Assembly (NCBI GenBank): GCA_000155695.1 | Contig: DS990592.1 | Span: forward strand, 1,760,556 to 1,824,555 | Origin: Verrucomicrobiia bacterium DG1235 | Lineage (GTDB): Bacteria; Verrucomicrobiota; Verrucomicrobiia; Opitutales; Opitutaceae | Direction of reading: 5' to 3' | DNA: 64,000 bases | Part shown: positions 16,507-24,611 of the stretch, piece after piece | Layout of the letters: each line of letters begins with the position of its first letter | How positions within the stretch are numbered: the stretch's first letter is position 1 | Made by a program: the position numbers and the translations under genes | The notes under the pieces: model-generated | Database searches by the model: none | Seen by the model: the letters and a program-made list of their open reading frames with translations, nothing else | What the model was told of the DNA's origin: nothing

Positions 16507-16997
16507 GCGACTGGATACAAACGCTCGGCATAGCCTCGCTCCTCGGATCCGCCCTCGTGGGAGGCATCTTCTTCGCCTTCTCTTCCTTCGTCATGAAGGC
16601 CCTCAAGCGAATCCCATCCGCCGAAGGCATCCGTGCCATGCAATCGATCAACGTCGTAGTGATCAACCCCGCCTTCCTAGGACTCTTTATGGGAACCGCG
16701 GTCCTGTCGCTTGCCCTCATCGCTGCAGTCATTCTTGGCTATTCCACGGAGTCCTTCGAAACCTTGCCGCATTGGTTCATGATCGGAGCGATTCACTACT
16801 TCGTCGGTACCTTCCTCGTCACCATCGCCGGAAACGTGCCGCTCAACAATCGCCTCGCCCAATCAAATGCCGACACTGGCAACGCGCAAAGCCTCTGGAA
16901 AACCTACCTCAAACGCTGGACGCTCTTTAATCACATTCGCACCACATCTGCGACGATCGCCGCGTTCTGCTTCATCATCGGGCTTCTCCAACTCTAA
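16503..16997 (+). CDS. DUF1772 (anthrone oxygenase-like) membrane protein
   Basis: A 164-residue protein with four transmembrane helices: ~7-29 (GIASLLGSALVGGIFFAFSS), ~50-75 (INPAFLGLFMGTAVLSLALI), ~88-108 and ~142-160. The pattern NVPLNNRLA between helices 3 and 4 is typical of DUF1772 proteins, some of which act as anthrone oxygenases in polyketide pathways. The ATG at 16503 overlaps the TGA of the upstream reductase, so the two are translationally coupled. The function here is open. Confidence 0.8.
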   Translation: MSDWIQTLGIASLLGSALVGGIFFAFSSFVMKALKRIPSAEGIRAMQSINVVVINPAFLGLFMGTAVLSLALIAAVILGYSTESFETLPHWFMIGAIHYFVGTFLVTIAGNVPLNNRLAQSNADTGNAQSLWKTYLKRWTLFNHIRTTSATIAAFCFIIGLLQL

Positions 16998-17022
16998 TTC
17001 GAATAAGACTCACAATAGAAAA

Positions 17023-17433
17023 ATGAATTCGAACAACAAAACGACCGTACGGCTTCTCATCGAAGAGGTCTTAAACCGTGGCAACCTAGTCGTACTAGAA
17101 GAAATAGTACACCCAGACTACCGCTACACCTCTTCCACCGAACAGATGCAAGGCATCGACGACCTCAAATCCTTTATCCTCGGATTTCGTTCCGCCTTCC
17201 CTAACTTGAAAATCTCCATAGACGAACAGATTGGAGAAGGGACGAAAGTGTGTACCCGCATCTCCATTACAGGCACCCACTTGGGAGACTTCCTCGACAT
17301 CCCTCCCACAGGAAAGGAAATAGCCGTCCAAGGCACCATCATCAGCCGCCTCGAAAAGGGCCTCATCATAGAGGAATGGGAACTCCTCGACCAACTCCTG
17401 CTCCTACAACAACTCGGCATCGCCCCCGTTTAG
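17023..17433 (+). CDS. SnoaL-like / ester cyclase protein
   Basis: A 136-residue protein with the NTF2/SnoaL fold: LIEEVLNRGNLVVLEEIVHP, then DYRYTSSTEQMQGIDDLKSF, then ITGTHLGDFLDIPPTGKEIA. Proteins of this group often bind aromatic polyketides or act as dehydratases or cyclases, but most are uncharacterised. It starts 25 bases after the DUF1772 gene and ends just before a hairpin terminator, so the reductase, DUF1772 and SnoaL genes form one operon. Confidence 0.8.
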   Translation: MNSNNKTTVRLLIEEVLNRGNLVVLEEIVHPDYRYTSSTEQMQGIDDLKSFILGFRSAFPNLKISIDEQIGEGTKVCTRISITGTHLGDFLDIPPTGKEIAVQGTIISRLEKGLIIEEWELLDQLLLLQQLGIAPV

Positions 17434-17435
17434 AC

Positions 17436-17473
17436 AAAAAGAGCTCGGATCCGTCAAGGATTCGAGCTCTTTG
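17436..17473 (+). terminator. Terminator-like hairpin after the SnoaL gene
   Basis: AAAGAGCTCGGATCC pairs with GGATTCGAGCTCTTT around a five-base loop. It begins a few bases after the SnoaL stop codon. The downstream T-run is short, so efficiency is uncertain. Confidence 0.6.
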
Positions 17474-17506
17474 CTATTTAGTAAAAAATACTGTCTGATT
17501 ATAAGC

Positions 17507-17587
17507 TTACGCGCTTGCCGTATCAGCAACGAGCGTGCCCGCGAGAGTTACGAGAATCAAAAGAGAATAGGCGATAATGAGTGTCAT
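17507..17587 (-). CDS. Putative 26-residue hydrophobic small protein
   Basis: An ATG at 17587 opens MTLIIAYSLLILVTLAGTLV, then ADTASA and a stop. The first 20 residues form one transmembrane segment. It is isolated, no clear ribosome-binding site is visible, and codon use cannot be tested at this length, so it is tentative. Confidence 0.3.
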   Translation of the reverse strand: MTLIIAYSLLILVTLAGTLVADTASA

Positions 17588-17864
17588 TTTAGGCGTGGTT
17601 GTTTTTTCAAGCGTTGATTTGTTTCAATACCTACAAGTACCCAACCCACGCCCAAAGGTGACAAACTTTTGGGTTTATTTCCTCTCTCCTCCTTAAAACG
17701 TCGTCTCCTCGGGTACAAAGAACGGCAACGACCTCCTCCAACCACAGATTCTGCAATTTCGAAGTTCACACCCTTTGAAAGATCCAAAAATCCTGTGGTA
17801 TATGTTTTTTTCACACAAACGATCAAACATCCCTCCTCTCTCATCTGTTAAGCTTGCCCCCGAA

Positions 17865-18758
17865 ATGCGCCAAATCCAAGCAATCCAGACTCAACTCGAC
17901 CGTATCGAATCTCTCATTACAGCCCCGCTTTCCATTGAGAAACTCGCCCTAGACGCCAGCATGTCATACTGGCATTTCCAGCGAACCTTTACCGCTATGG
18001 TCGGCGAACCCGTTGGCCGCTACATCCGGCGACGACGCATTGCCCACGCAGCCATGCGCCTCCTCGACTACGAAAGCACCTTGCTAGACCTCGCCCTCGA
18101 CTACCAATTCGAATCGCACGAAGCCTTCACTCGCGCCTTCAAAAACGAGCTCTCCGTCACGCCCAGCGATTGGCGAGAAGGACGCGGCAGCATCCTCTAC
18201 CCACGACACCGCGAACACCTCACTCAAGCAAAACTCGACCAACGCTACAAAAACATGCGCCTACTCCCAGAAATCGTCTCCCTGCCTTCCACCACCTTCG
18301 CCGGACTCCAATCACGCTTCCTCTCCGCCACATCCGACGAAGCCAACAACATGACCGTCATCCCCAACCTCTGGAACGCCTTCTTCGAACGAGCCAGCGA
18401 GCTGCAAAATCTAACCGAGGGAGTCTACTACGGTCTCTCCGAAAACCCAGAAGCCATCAATCTAGCACGCCAGCACCCCGACGAAGCCATTTACCTCGCC
18501 GCCGCCCAAGTCGACCCCGACGCTCCCGTCCCCGAAGGAATGCATAGCTGGAACTCAGTCGGCGGCCTCTTCGCGAAGTTCGAACACCAAGGACCCGTTG
18601 ACACGCTTGGCGAAACCATCGCCTACATCTACGGAAAATGGTTTCCAGAAAGTGAATACAAAGAACGCGAGGGCCCCGATATCAATCGATTCGGCCCGCG
18701 CTTCATTCCACAAAGCGAAAACAGCCTCTTCGAAATTTTCGTCCCAATCTCCAGCTAA
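17865..18758 (+). CDS. AraC-family regulator with GyrI-like effector domain
   Basis: A 297-residue regulator of the Rob/BmrR-like layout. The N-terminal AraC double HTH (~9-105) contains IEKLALDASMSYWHFQRTFT and LLDLALDYQFESHEAFTRAF. A C-terminal GyrI-like small-molecule-binding domain (~125-295) follows, with MRLLPEIVSLPSTTFAGLQS, VYYGLSENPEAI and YIYGKWFPESEYKEREGPDI. Such proteins sense amphipathic drugs or sugars. The ATG at 17865 is used because it fits the HTH start. The next gene downstream, 120 bases away, is a UGT glycosyltransferase. Confidence 0.85.
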   Translation: MRQIQAIQTQLDRIESLITAPLSIEKLALDASMSYWHFQRTFTAMVGEPVGRYIRRRRIAHAAMRLLDYESTLLDLALDYQFESHEAFTRAFKNELSVTPSDWREGRGSILYPRHREHLTQAKLDQRYKNMRLLPEIVSLPSTTFAGLQSRFLSATSDEANNMTVIPNLWNAFFERASELQNLTEGVYYGLSENPEAINLARQHPDEAIYLAAAQVDPDAPVPEGMHSWNSVGGLFAKFEHQGPVDTLGETIAYIYGKWFPESEYKEREGPDINRFGPRFIPQSENSLFEIFVPISS

Positions 18759-18878
18759 ATTCACTAAAACGCCACAATAGAAAACTTCCCGATACACTAC
18801 AGTCGCAATCGACGCCAAAACGTAACCCACAGAGCATCGACAAGCCACCTACTCCCCATCTATCAAGCCGTCTCATAC

Positions 18879-20168
18879 ATGACTATCGTCATCACCACCC
18901 ACGGCTCAACCGGAGACATTTACCCGCTCATCCGACTCGCCCTTGCCCTGCAAGAAGCCGGTCACACCGTCCGCTTCGCCACCAGTCGCCCCTTTAAGCC
19001 GGACGTCGAGGCTGCGGGCGTACCCTTTTTTCAAATACCGCCGGATTGGGATAAATCGGAACTCCAATACTGGATGGGGCGACTCCAGAAGTTAAAATCT
19101 CCCGTCTCTCAACTCAAGGAGATGTACCGAGCCGCGGCTCCTCACCTCGAAGCCATTGTCGACTCCATGGAAGAAGTGGTTCAAGGAGCCGACTGTCTCA
19201 TCTCCTCCTACCTCTTTCCTATCAACAAAGCCATAGCCGAGAAGCACAACATTCCTTTCGTTTCCTACGCCTTCGCCCATAACACCGTCCCTTCCCGCTT
19301 CTACCCTCCCCACGAGTTCCCACGCCTACGCGGCATGCCGGACTGGATACAACTCCGCTGGAACCGATTCTGTTGGAAGCTGGGTAATGTCGTCGTGGAT
19401 ACGGCTATCAACACTACCATTTCCCGAACCTTCAAGAAGAAGGGGCTCCCGGGCGTGAAGGACTTTTTCTCCAAGTCCGCCGAGCTCGTACTCGTCGCAG
19501 TCTCGCCCGGTCTCATGCGGCCGAAGATCAAGCTCCATCCGCGTTTCCAATTCACGGGCTACTGCCGTTGGCAATCGCCCACCAGCGATGAAGCAGAAAC
19601 CAAAATCCTCGCCTTCCGCGGAGAGCAGCTCGTCCCCGTCATCACCTTTGGCAGCATGGTCTACGAAAAGCCGGAAGAAACTATGGCCCGCCTGGTAGCC
19701 GCTTGGCCAAATGACAAGAAACTCATTCTGCAAACCGGCTGGTCCGGCTTCAAAGTCCCCGCGTCCGCCCACAATATCCTCGAACTCGGGCCGATGTCGC
19801 ACGACCAACTCCTGAAACATGCCTCCGTCGTCATTCACCACGGAGGAGCAGGCACCACCGCTTCCGTGTTGCACGCGGGCAAGCCTCACATCGTCGTCCC
19901 ACATATCGGCGACCAGGATTTCTTCTCCGCCGAGGTCAAGCGTCTCGGCTGCGGCATCAAGGCTCGCAAGAAGACATGGCCAGAAAAACTCGCCGATAAG
20001 GTTGCCCAGGTCGAAACCGACCCGAACTACCTCGCCGCCGCTCGCGATGCCCTACGCGTCCTCCAGCAGGAGAATGGTCCCGCCGAAGCGGTTCACCAAA
20101 TAGAGGCCTACCTCGAACACCGCAGGCAGCTCATCGGCGACTTTCTAAATCCAGACGAGGAGTTCTGA
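18879..20168 (+). CDS. UGT-type glycosyltransferase (GT1-like)
   Basis: A 429-residue GT-B glycosyltransferase of the MGT/sterol-glucosyltransferase type. The N-terminal acceptor domain begins TIVITTHGSTGDIYPLIRLA and includes EAGHTVRFATSRPFKPDVEA. The C-terminal nucleotide-sugar domain carries VITFGSMVYEKPEE, LELGPMSHDQLLKHASVVIH and the signature HHGGAGTTASVLHAGKPHIV, then PHIGDQDFFSAEVKRLGCG. It likely transfers a sugar from a nucleotide sugar to a lipophilic acceptor such as a sterol-like or polyketide molecule; the acceptor is unknown. It appears to be transcribed alone. Confidence 0.85.
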   Translation: MTIVITTHGSTGDIYPLIRLALALQEAGHTVRFATSRPFKPDVEAAGVPFFQIPPDWDKSELQYWMGRLQKLKSPVSQLKEMYRAAAPHLEAIVDSMEEVVQGADCLISSYLFPINKAIAEKHNIPFVSYAFAHNTVPSRFYPPHEFPRLRGMPDWIQLRWNRFCWKLGNVVVDTAINTTISRTFKKKGLPGVKDFFSKSAELVLVAVSPGLMRPKIKLHPRFQFTGYCRWQSPTSDEAETKILAFRGEQLVPVITFGSMVYEKPEETMARLVAAWPNDKKLILQTGWSGFKVPASAHNILELGPMSHDQLLKHASVVIHHGGAGTTASVLHAGKPHIVVPHIGDQDFFSAEVKRLGCGIKARKKTWPEKLADKVAQVETDPNYLAAARDALRVLQQENGPAEAVHQIEAYLEHRRQLIGDFLNPDEEF

Positions 20169-20314
20169 AAGCACTCCACTTGAAAACTACAAACGAATGC
20201 TAATTGTATTTATATTATAAATACATTTTCAACTCACGGCCCAACAAACTCCCCAAAACGGGTTCCGCATTCGTCAAACCTGTTTTTCGTTTTCCCTTGA
20301 ACCCGTCTCAGCAG

Positions 20315-20395
20315 ACTGTAGACGAGTAGATCCTCCTGCTGCCTCGTTTTAAGGCAGCGACTCGTATCAACGGTATTTTGTCCTCAGGACAATTC
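20315..20395 (+). ncRNA. Structured 5' leader of nhaC, candidate cation-sensing riboswitch
   Basis: Directly upstream of nhaC three stems are visible. An outer helix ACGAGT (20322-20327) pairs with ACTCGT (20360-20365). It encloses a hairpin GCTGCCT (20338-20344) / AGGCAGC (20352-20358). A third hairpin is TTGTCC (20378-20383) / GGACAA (20387-20392) with a three-base loop. No reading frame covers this stretch. Na+ and Li+ riboswitch classes are known ahead of cation antiporter genes in bacteria including Verrucomicrobia. Membership in one of them is an inference; no consensus was matched. Confidence 0.5.
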
Positions 20396-20427
20396 CAATC
20401 GTATTCGAGAATAGAATACATCTAATT

Positions 20428-21951
20428 ATGACTTCAACCCACCGAGATCTACAGCCAAGCTTCATACTAGCAATTACTCCGGTAATCCTAACCCTTTTCA
20501 TCATAGGGCTTCAGATTTTCTATTTTGGCGTATTCGAGCCGCATATTCCCCTCGTGCTGGGTCTCGCCATCACCAGCATGGTCGGCATTCGTTTGGGCCT
20601 AAAATGGAGCGAGATCGAAAGAGGCGTCTTTCACGTCATCCACGTGGCCCTGCCCTCTGTTTCAGTTTTGATTACGGTAGGTATGATTATCGGCGTCTGG
20701 ATCGCTAGCGGCACGGTTCCTAGCATCATCTACTTCGGCCTTCAGCTTCTCTCGCCCGAATATTTCTTGGCCGCCAGCATGATTATCTGCTCCTTCGTAT
20801 CCATTTCCCTAGGAACCTCTTGGGGCACGGTCGGCACGGTCGGACTCGCTCTCATGGGGATCGGTGCCGGATTCGACATACCCGTCTACTGGACAGCGGG
20901 AGCGGTCGTTTCGGGGTCCTTCTTCGGCGACAAGATTTCACCCCTGTCCGATACAACGAATTTGGCACCAGCGGTTACCGGGACCGACGTGTTCTCCCAC
21001 ATCAAGAACATGATTCCAACGACCCTTCCCGCCATGCTTATCGCCCTCGTAATCTACCTGGTCGCAGGATTCCGCATGGTAGCCAAGGGAGACGTTTCCT
21101 TCGCTAAGATAGAAGCGATCACAACCGCCCTAGAGTCGAGCTTCACCATTTCCATTTGGCTCCTGCTTCCCGCTGTCTTAGTGATGTTCCTAGCCATCAA
21201 ACGCTATCCCCCCATTCCATCCTTGTTCGCTGGCGTCGTAGTCGGAGCCGCCACCGCCATGATCGTTCAAGGAGAAAACCTTCAATCGATCTTCCAATTC
21301 GCCAACAACGGCTACGCTATCGAAACAGGCGTCGCCCAAATCGACTCTCTCCTCAATCGCGGCGGCATCCAGTCCATGATGTGGACCATCTCGCTCATTC
21401 TCATCGCCCTCGGTTTCGGCGGAGCCCTCGAGCGCACCGGCTGCCTGCGCTCCATCATTGGAGCCATTCAGAACAAGGTGAGCTCTTTCGGCGGCACCCA
21501 GGCAGCCGCCATCGGCACCTCATTCGCAACCAATCTCGTAGCAGGCGACCCTTACCTTTCCATCGCTCTTCCGGGACGCATGTTCGCTCCCCTCTACCGA
21601 GGCCTGCGCTACTCCACGCTCAATCTCTCGCGAGCGATCGAAGAAGGCGGCACCCTCATGTCGCCTCTCATACCTTGGAATGCGGGCGGAGCGTTCGTCA
21701 TTTCCACCCTCGGTCTAGAAATCAGCAAAGGAAACATGGAAAATCTCCTCTACATCCCCCTCTCCTTCGCCTGCTGGCTGGCCCCTTGCCTCGGAATCAT
21801 CTACGCGAGCAGCGGCATCTTCTCGCCCCAGGCCACCAAAAAGGAAATGACCCAGTGGAAGGAAGACGGCGACGAGATCGCCAAGGGCTACCCGCCGATC
21901 TCCACGACAGAGACTAAGGCGCCGAGCCAACCAGCCCCCAAAGGGCACTAG
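20428..21951 (+). CDS. nhaC: Na+/H+ antiporter NhaC
   Basis: A 507-residue polytopic antiporter expelling Na+ in exchange for protons at the inner membrane. Features include ~11 hydrophobic helices, the NhaC segment SLGTSWGTVGTVGLALMGIG, GSFFGDKISPLSDTTNLAPA (a conserved charged motif), and FATNLVAGDPYLSIALPGRM, then SRAIEEGGTLMSPLIPWNAG near the C-terminus. Fits a marine or saline lifestyle. A structured leader precedes it and may control expression by ion sensing. Its end overlaps the convergent proB by four bases. Confidence 0.93.
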   Translation: MTSTHRDLQPSFILAITPVILTLFIIGLQIFYFGVFEPHIPLVLGLAITSMVGIRLGLKWSEIERGVFHVIHVALPSVSVLITVGMIIGVWIASGTVPSIIYFGLQLLSPEYFLAASMIICSFVSISLGTSWGTVGTVGLALMGIGAGFDIPVYWTAGAVVSGSFFGDKISPLSDTTNLAPAVTGTDVFSHIKNMIPTTLPAMLIALVIYLVAGFRMVAKGDVSFAKIEAITTALESSFTISIWLLLPAVLVMFLAIKRYPPIPSLFAGVVVGAATAMIVQGENLQSIFQFANNGYAIETGVAQIDSLLNRGGIQSMMWTISLILIALGFGGALERTGCLRSIIGAIQNKVSSFGGTQAAAIGTSFATNLVAGDPYLSIALPGRMFAPLYRGLRYSTLNLSRAIEEGGTLMSPLIPWNAGGAFVISTLGLEISKGNMENLLYIPLSFACWLAPCLGIIYASSGIFSPQATKKEMTQWKEDGDEIAKGYPPISTTETKAPSQPAPKGH

Positions 21952-23036
21952 AGAAAGGCTAAGTCGTTCTTGTGCACAACATCTGGACGGGTGTTGTAGC
22001 CGAGAACTGAGAATATATCCGGGCTCCTCCGCTCCAGCAAAGCCTGAGCCTCGTAATGATTGAAAGCGACGATACCTCTCGCCACCTCTTCATCTCCCAC
22101 GGAGATTGTAACGATATCTCCGCGGTCAAATTCTCCGGAAACCTTCGTCAAATCCTCCGAAAACAGGCTTCGCCCCTCGCGAATCGACGAAACCGACTTT
22201 TCTCGGATTTCGAGAAAACCACGCACGTCCAAACTAGTTGCGATCCAAAGGTGACGAGCGCTTTCAGGAGTGATATTAGACTCGATCACCGTGTGCTCCC
22301 TCTTGCCGTCAATCGCGTCCAAGACCGGGTTCACGCAATCTCCGCTCGTGATATGCGTGCAGCAACCAGATGCCAACGCGATTTCCGCCGCCTTGAGCTT
22401 CGTCACCATTCCACCTGTACCGGGCCCAGAAGCCCCACCCGCGAGCGAGAAGATGCTTTCGTCCAAGGTCCCGATCTTAGCCACGATCTTACCGTCTCGA
22501 TCCAACAAACCGCCCACATTCGTCAGGATGACCAAATCGTCCGCCTCTACGAGATGACAAACCTTTGCCGACAAGCGATCATTGTCGCCGACTCGCAGAT
22601 GCTTGGTCGCCACCGTGTCATTCTCGTTCACGATCGGCACAATCCCCTGCTGAAGAAGCTCTTCCAAGGTGTCTTCAGCGTTCACGAAACGCTTCCGATC
22701 CTCGAAATCGGAACGGGTGATCAAGATCTGAGCGATTCTCAAATCATGCTCCGAAGCGAAATTCTGATAAGCCGCCATCAGAGCAGGCTGCCCCAAAGCC
22801 GCAGCGGCCTGCTTCTGAGGCAAGGTCAAGTCAGCTGCGTCATCGACTGTACTGTACCGACGACCAAGAGCGACCGAACCAGACGAAACAAGCACCACCT
22901 TGTAATTGCGGGCCTTCAGGCTGACCACGTCATTCATCAAATGATAGAGAAAGTCCATCCGCAGCTTCCCTGTGGAATCACTCACCAACAGACTTGATCC
23001 AATTTTTATGACGATAGTTCGTTCTCTTCGATCCAT
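21948..23036 (-). CDS. proB: Glutamate 5-kinase
   Basis: A 362-residue enzyme phosphorylating glutamate as the first step of proline synthesis. The amino-acid kinase domain (~1-255) starts TIVIKIGSSLLVSDSTGKLR and includes VVLVSSGSVALGRR, GIVPIVNENDTVATKHLRVG, DNDRLSAKVCHLVEADDLVI and SGPGTGGMVTKLKAAEIALA. The C-terminal PUA domain (~275-350) includes GDIVTISVGDEEVARGIVAF. proA is not in the window. The position facing nhaC is suggestive, as both serve salt or osmotic adaptation, but no shared control is visible. Confidence 0.95.
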   Translation of the reverse strand: MDRRERTIVIKIGSSLLVSDSTGKLRMDFLYHLMNDVVSLKARNYKVVLVSSGSVALGRRYSTVDDAADLTLPQKQAAAALGQPALMAAYQNFASEHDLRIAQILITRSDFEDRKRFVNAEDTLEELLQQGIVPIVNENDTVATKHLRVGDNDRLSAKVCHLVEADDLVILTNVGGLLDRDGKIVAKIGTLDESIFSLAGGASGPGTGGMVTKLKAAEIALASGCCTHITSGDCVNPVLDAIDGKREHTVIESNITPESARHLWIATSLDVRGFLEIREKSVSSIREGRSLFSEDLTKVSGEFDRGDIVTISVGDEEVARGIVAFNHYEAQALLERRSPDIFSVLGYNTRPDVVHKNDLAFL

Positions 23037-23266
23037 AATAAATAACTCAAACTTATGCTTCGCATAACCGTACAGCCACGCGAGTAACCATTAACAATGG
23101 CACGGCAGTACGGAGAGATTCTAAGAATTGTCAAAGGAACGATGAAAAAGGTCGCGTATTCAAGAGACACGTACCCCTCGAAAAAACGTATCGAAATCGA
23201 TTAGTAATAATATATTGAATACAAACTAAGTCATCAAAAAACAAAAAAACTCTCCCTTCTTGCCAA

Positions 23267-24580
23267 CTACAACGCATTCTCCACCGCTCCGCAAACACTC
23301 GCAAACTCGAGACGCGAAAGCGAGACCAGCAACCTCTGATCACTCAAGTTCGACTCCGCTGAGTTCAAGGCCAATTGCGACTCGATCAACTCCCGATTAT
23401 CCGTCGCCCCGTTCTTGAAGCGATCAAGAGCCAAGCGATAGCTCGTCTCCGCCAATTCCAAAGCCTCCTCGCCAAGCACCAGGCTTTGCTCCTGCATCAG
23501 CAGGCGCTTCCAGAAAACCGCTACCTCGTTCCCAATCTGCAGCTCCGCATCACGCAATCGATACGCGGCAGCCCTCACCCGCGACTCCGCAATCGCCTTC
23601 TCCGCCTTCGTCTCGAATCCCTCGAACAAAGGCACGGATACCGAAATCCCGAGCGACCAATCCTCGTCCTCTTCTCCATCAAAGGCCTCCTCGCTCACAT
23701 ATCCGAAATTTCCATACAAATCGAGACTAGGCAATCGCTGCCATCCAGCCGCCCGAACAAGTAGCTTATCCCTGTCTTCTTCCGTCAAATGAACAAGATA
23801 GTCCTCACGCTGGCTCAAGACATCGTCCAGCCTTACATTCGGCTCCCTTGGCAAACCTTCCGCAGTCTCCAACGGAAATCCGAGCAAACGAATTTCCGCA
23901 TCCAGATCCAGCCCGAGTAGCAGCTTCAATTGCTGCAGGCTTTCGAACAGTTGCGTCTCCGCTTCCAGCTTTCCTTGTCGCGAACTGGTCACCTCCAGCT
24001 TAGCCCGCATCAGATCGATCGGAGTCGCGGAACCAGCGCCCAGCCGATCCTCTACAAGCTTTCGAAGCTTCTCCGAACGAGCCAAAGTCGCATCTGCCAA
24101 CTCAAGCAACTCCTGAGAGCGCAAAGCGCCAACAAACGACTTCGCAACCGCAAGCTTGATATCCTCCAACGCGGCTGCGTATTCGAACTCGGAGATCTCC
24201 GCCACGTACTTTGCGTCTCGATACCGGGCGAAACTCGTTAGATTGATCAACGGCACATCGACCTCCAAACCTCCGTGAGCTCGACTATAGGGATCGCTCT
24301 GACGCGATGCGCCAAACCTCTCCAAGCCCAGCCCTACCGTCACCGACTGGTTGCGCGATTGCCCCGCCACGAGTTTGGCTGACGGCAACAAACCAGCTCG
24401 CGATTGCCGCACGCCTTCCACCGCCTGCTCAAGACCCTCGCGAGCCGCCAGCGCGCTCAGATTCGCGGTTTCGACCTCAGCAAGCGCCATTTCCAAAGAA
24501 AGCAGCCGCTCGCTCGCTCCTTGAGCCAAAGCAAGCGACTGACCCACCATACACATTACCACTAGTAAAAATCTCTTCAT
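23267..24580 (-). CDS. TolC-like outer-membrane efflux protein
   Basis: A 437-residue outer-membrane channel component. The signal peptide is MKRFLLVVMCMVGQSLALAQ. Two OEP domains follow, with repeated alpha-helical coiled stretches: LALSAL-type helices, SFVGALRSQELLELADATLA, and the C-terminal SYRLALDRFKNGATDNRELI then ESQLALNSAESNLSDQRLLV. The ATG at 24580 is chosen since it begins the signal peptide; longer in-frame starts do not. It is 31 bases downstream of the RND pump and completes the adaptor-pump-channel set. Confidence 0.9.
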   Translation of the reverse strand: MKRFLLVVMCMVGQSLALAQGASERLLSLEMALAEVETANLSALAAREGLEQAVEGVRQSRAGLLPSAKLVAGQSRNQSVTVGLGLERFGASRQSDPYSRAHGGLEVDVPLINLTSFARYRDAKYVAEISEFEYAAALEDIKLAVAKSFVGALRSQELLELADATLARSEKLRKLVEDRLGAGSATPIDLMRAKLEVTSSRQGKLEAETQLFESLQQLKLLLGLDLDAEIRLLGFPLETAEGLPREPNVRLDDVLSQREDYLVHLTEEDRDKLLVRAAGWQRLPSLDLYGNFGYVSEEAFDGEEDEDWSLGISVSVPLFEGFETKAEKAIAESRVRAAAYRLRDAELQIGNEVAVFWKRLLMQEQSLVLGEEALELAETSYRLALDRFKNGATDNRELIESQLALNSAESNLSDQRLLVSLSRLEFASVCGAVENAL

Positions 24581-24611
24581 GTCTCGAAATCTCGAATACA
24601 ATTGTTTCAGC

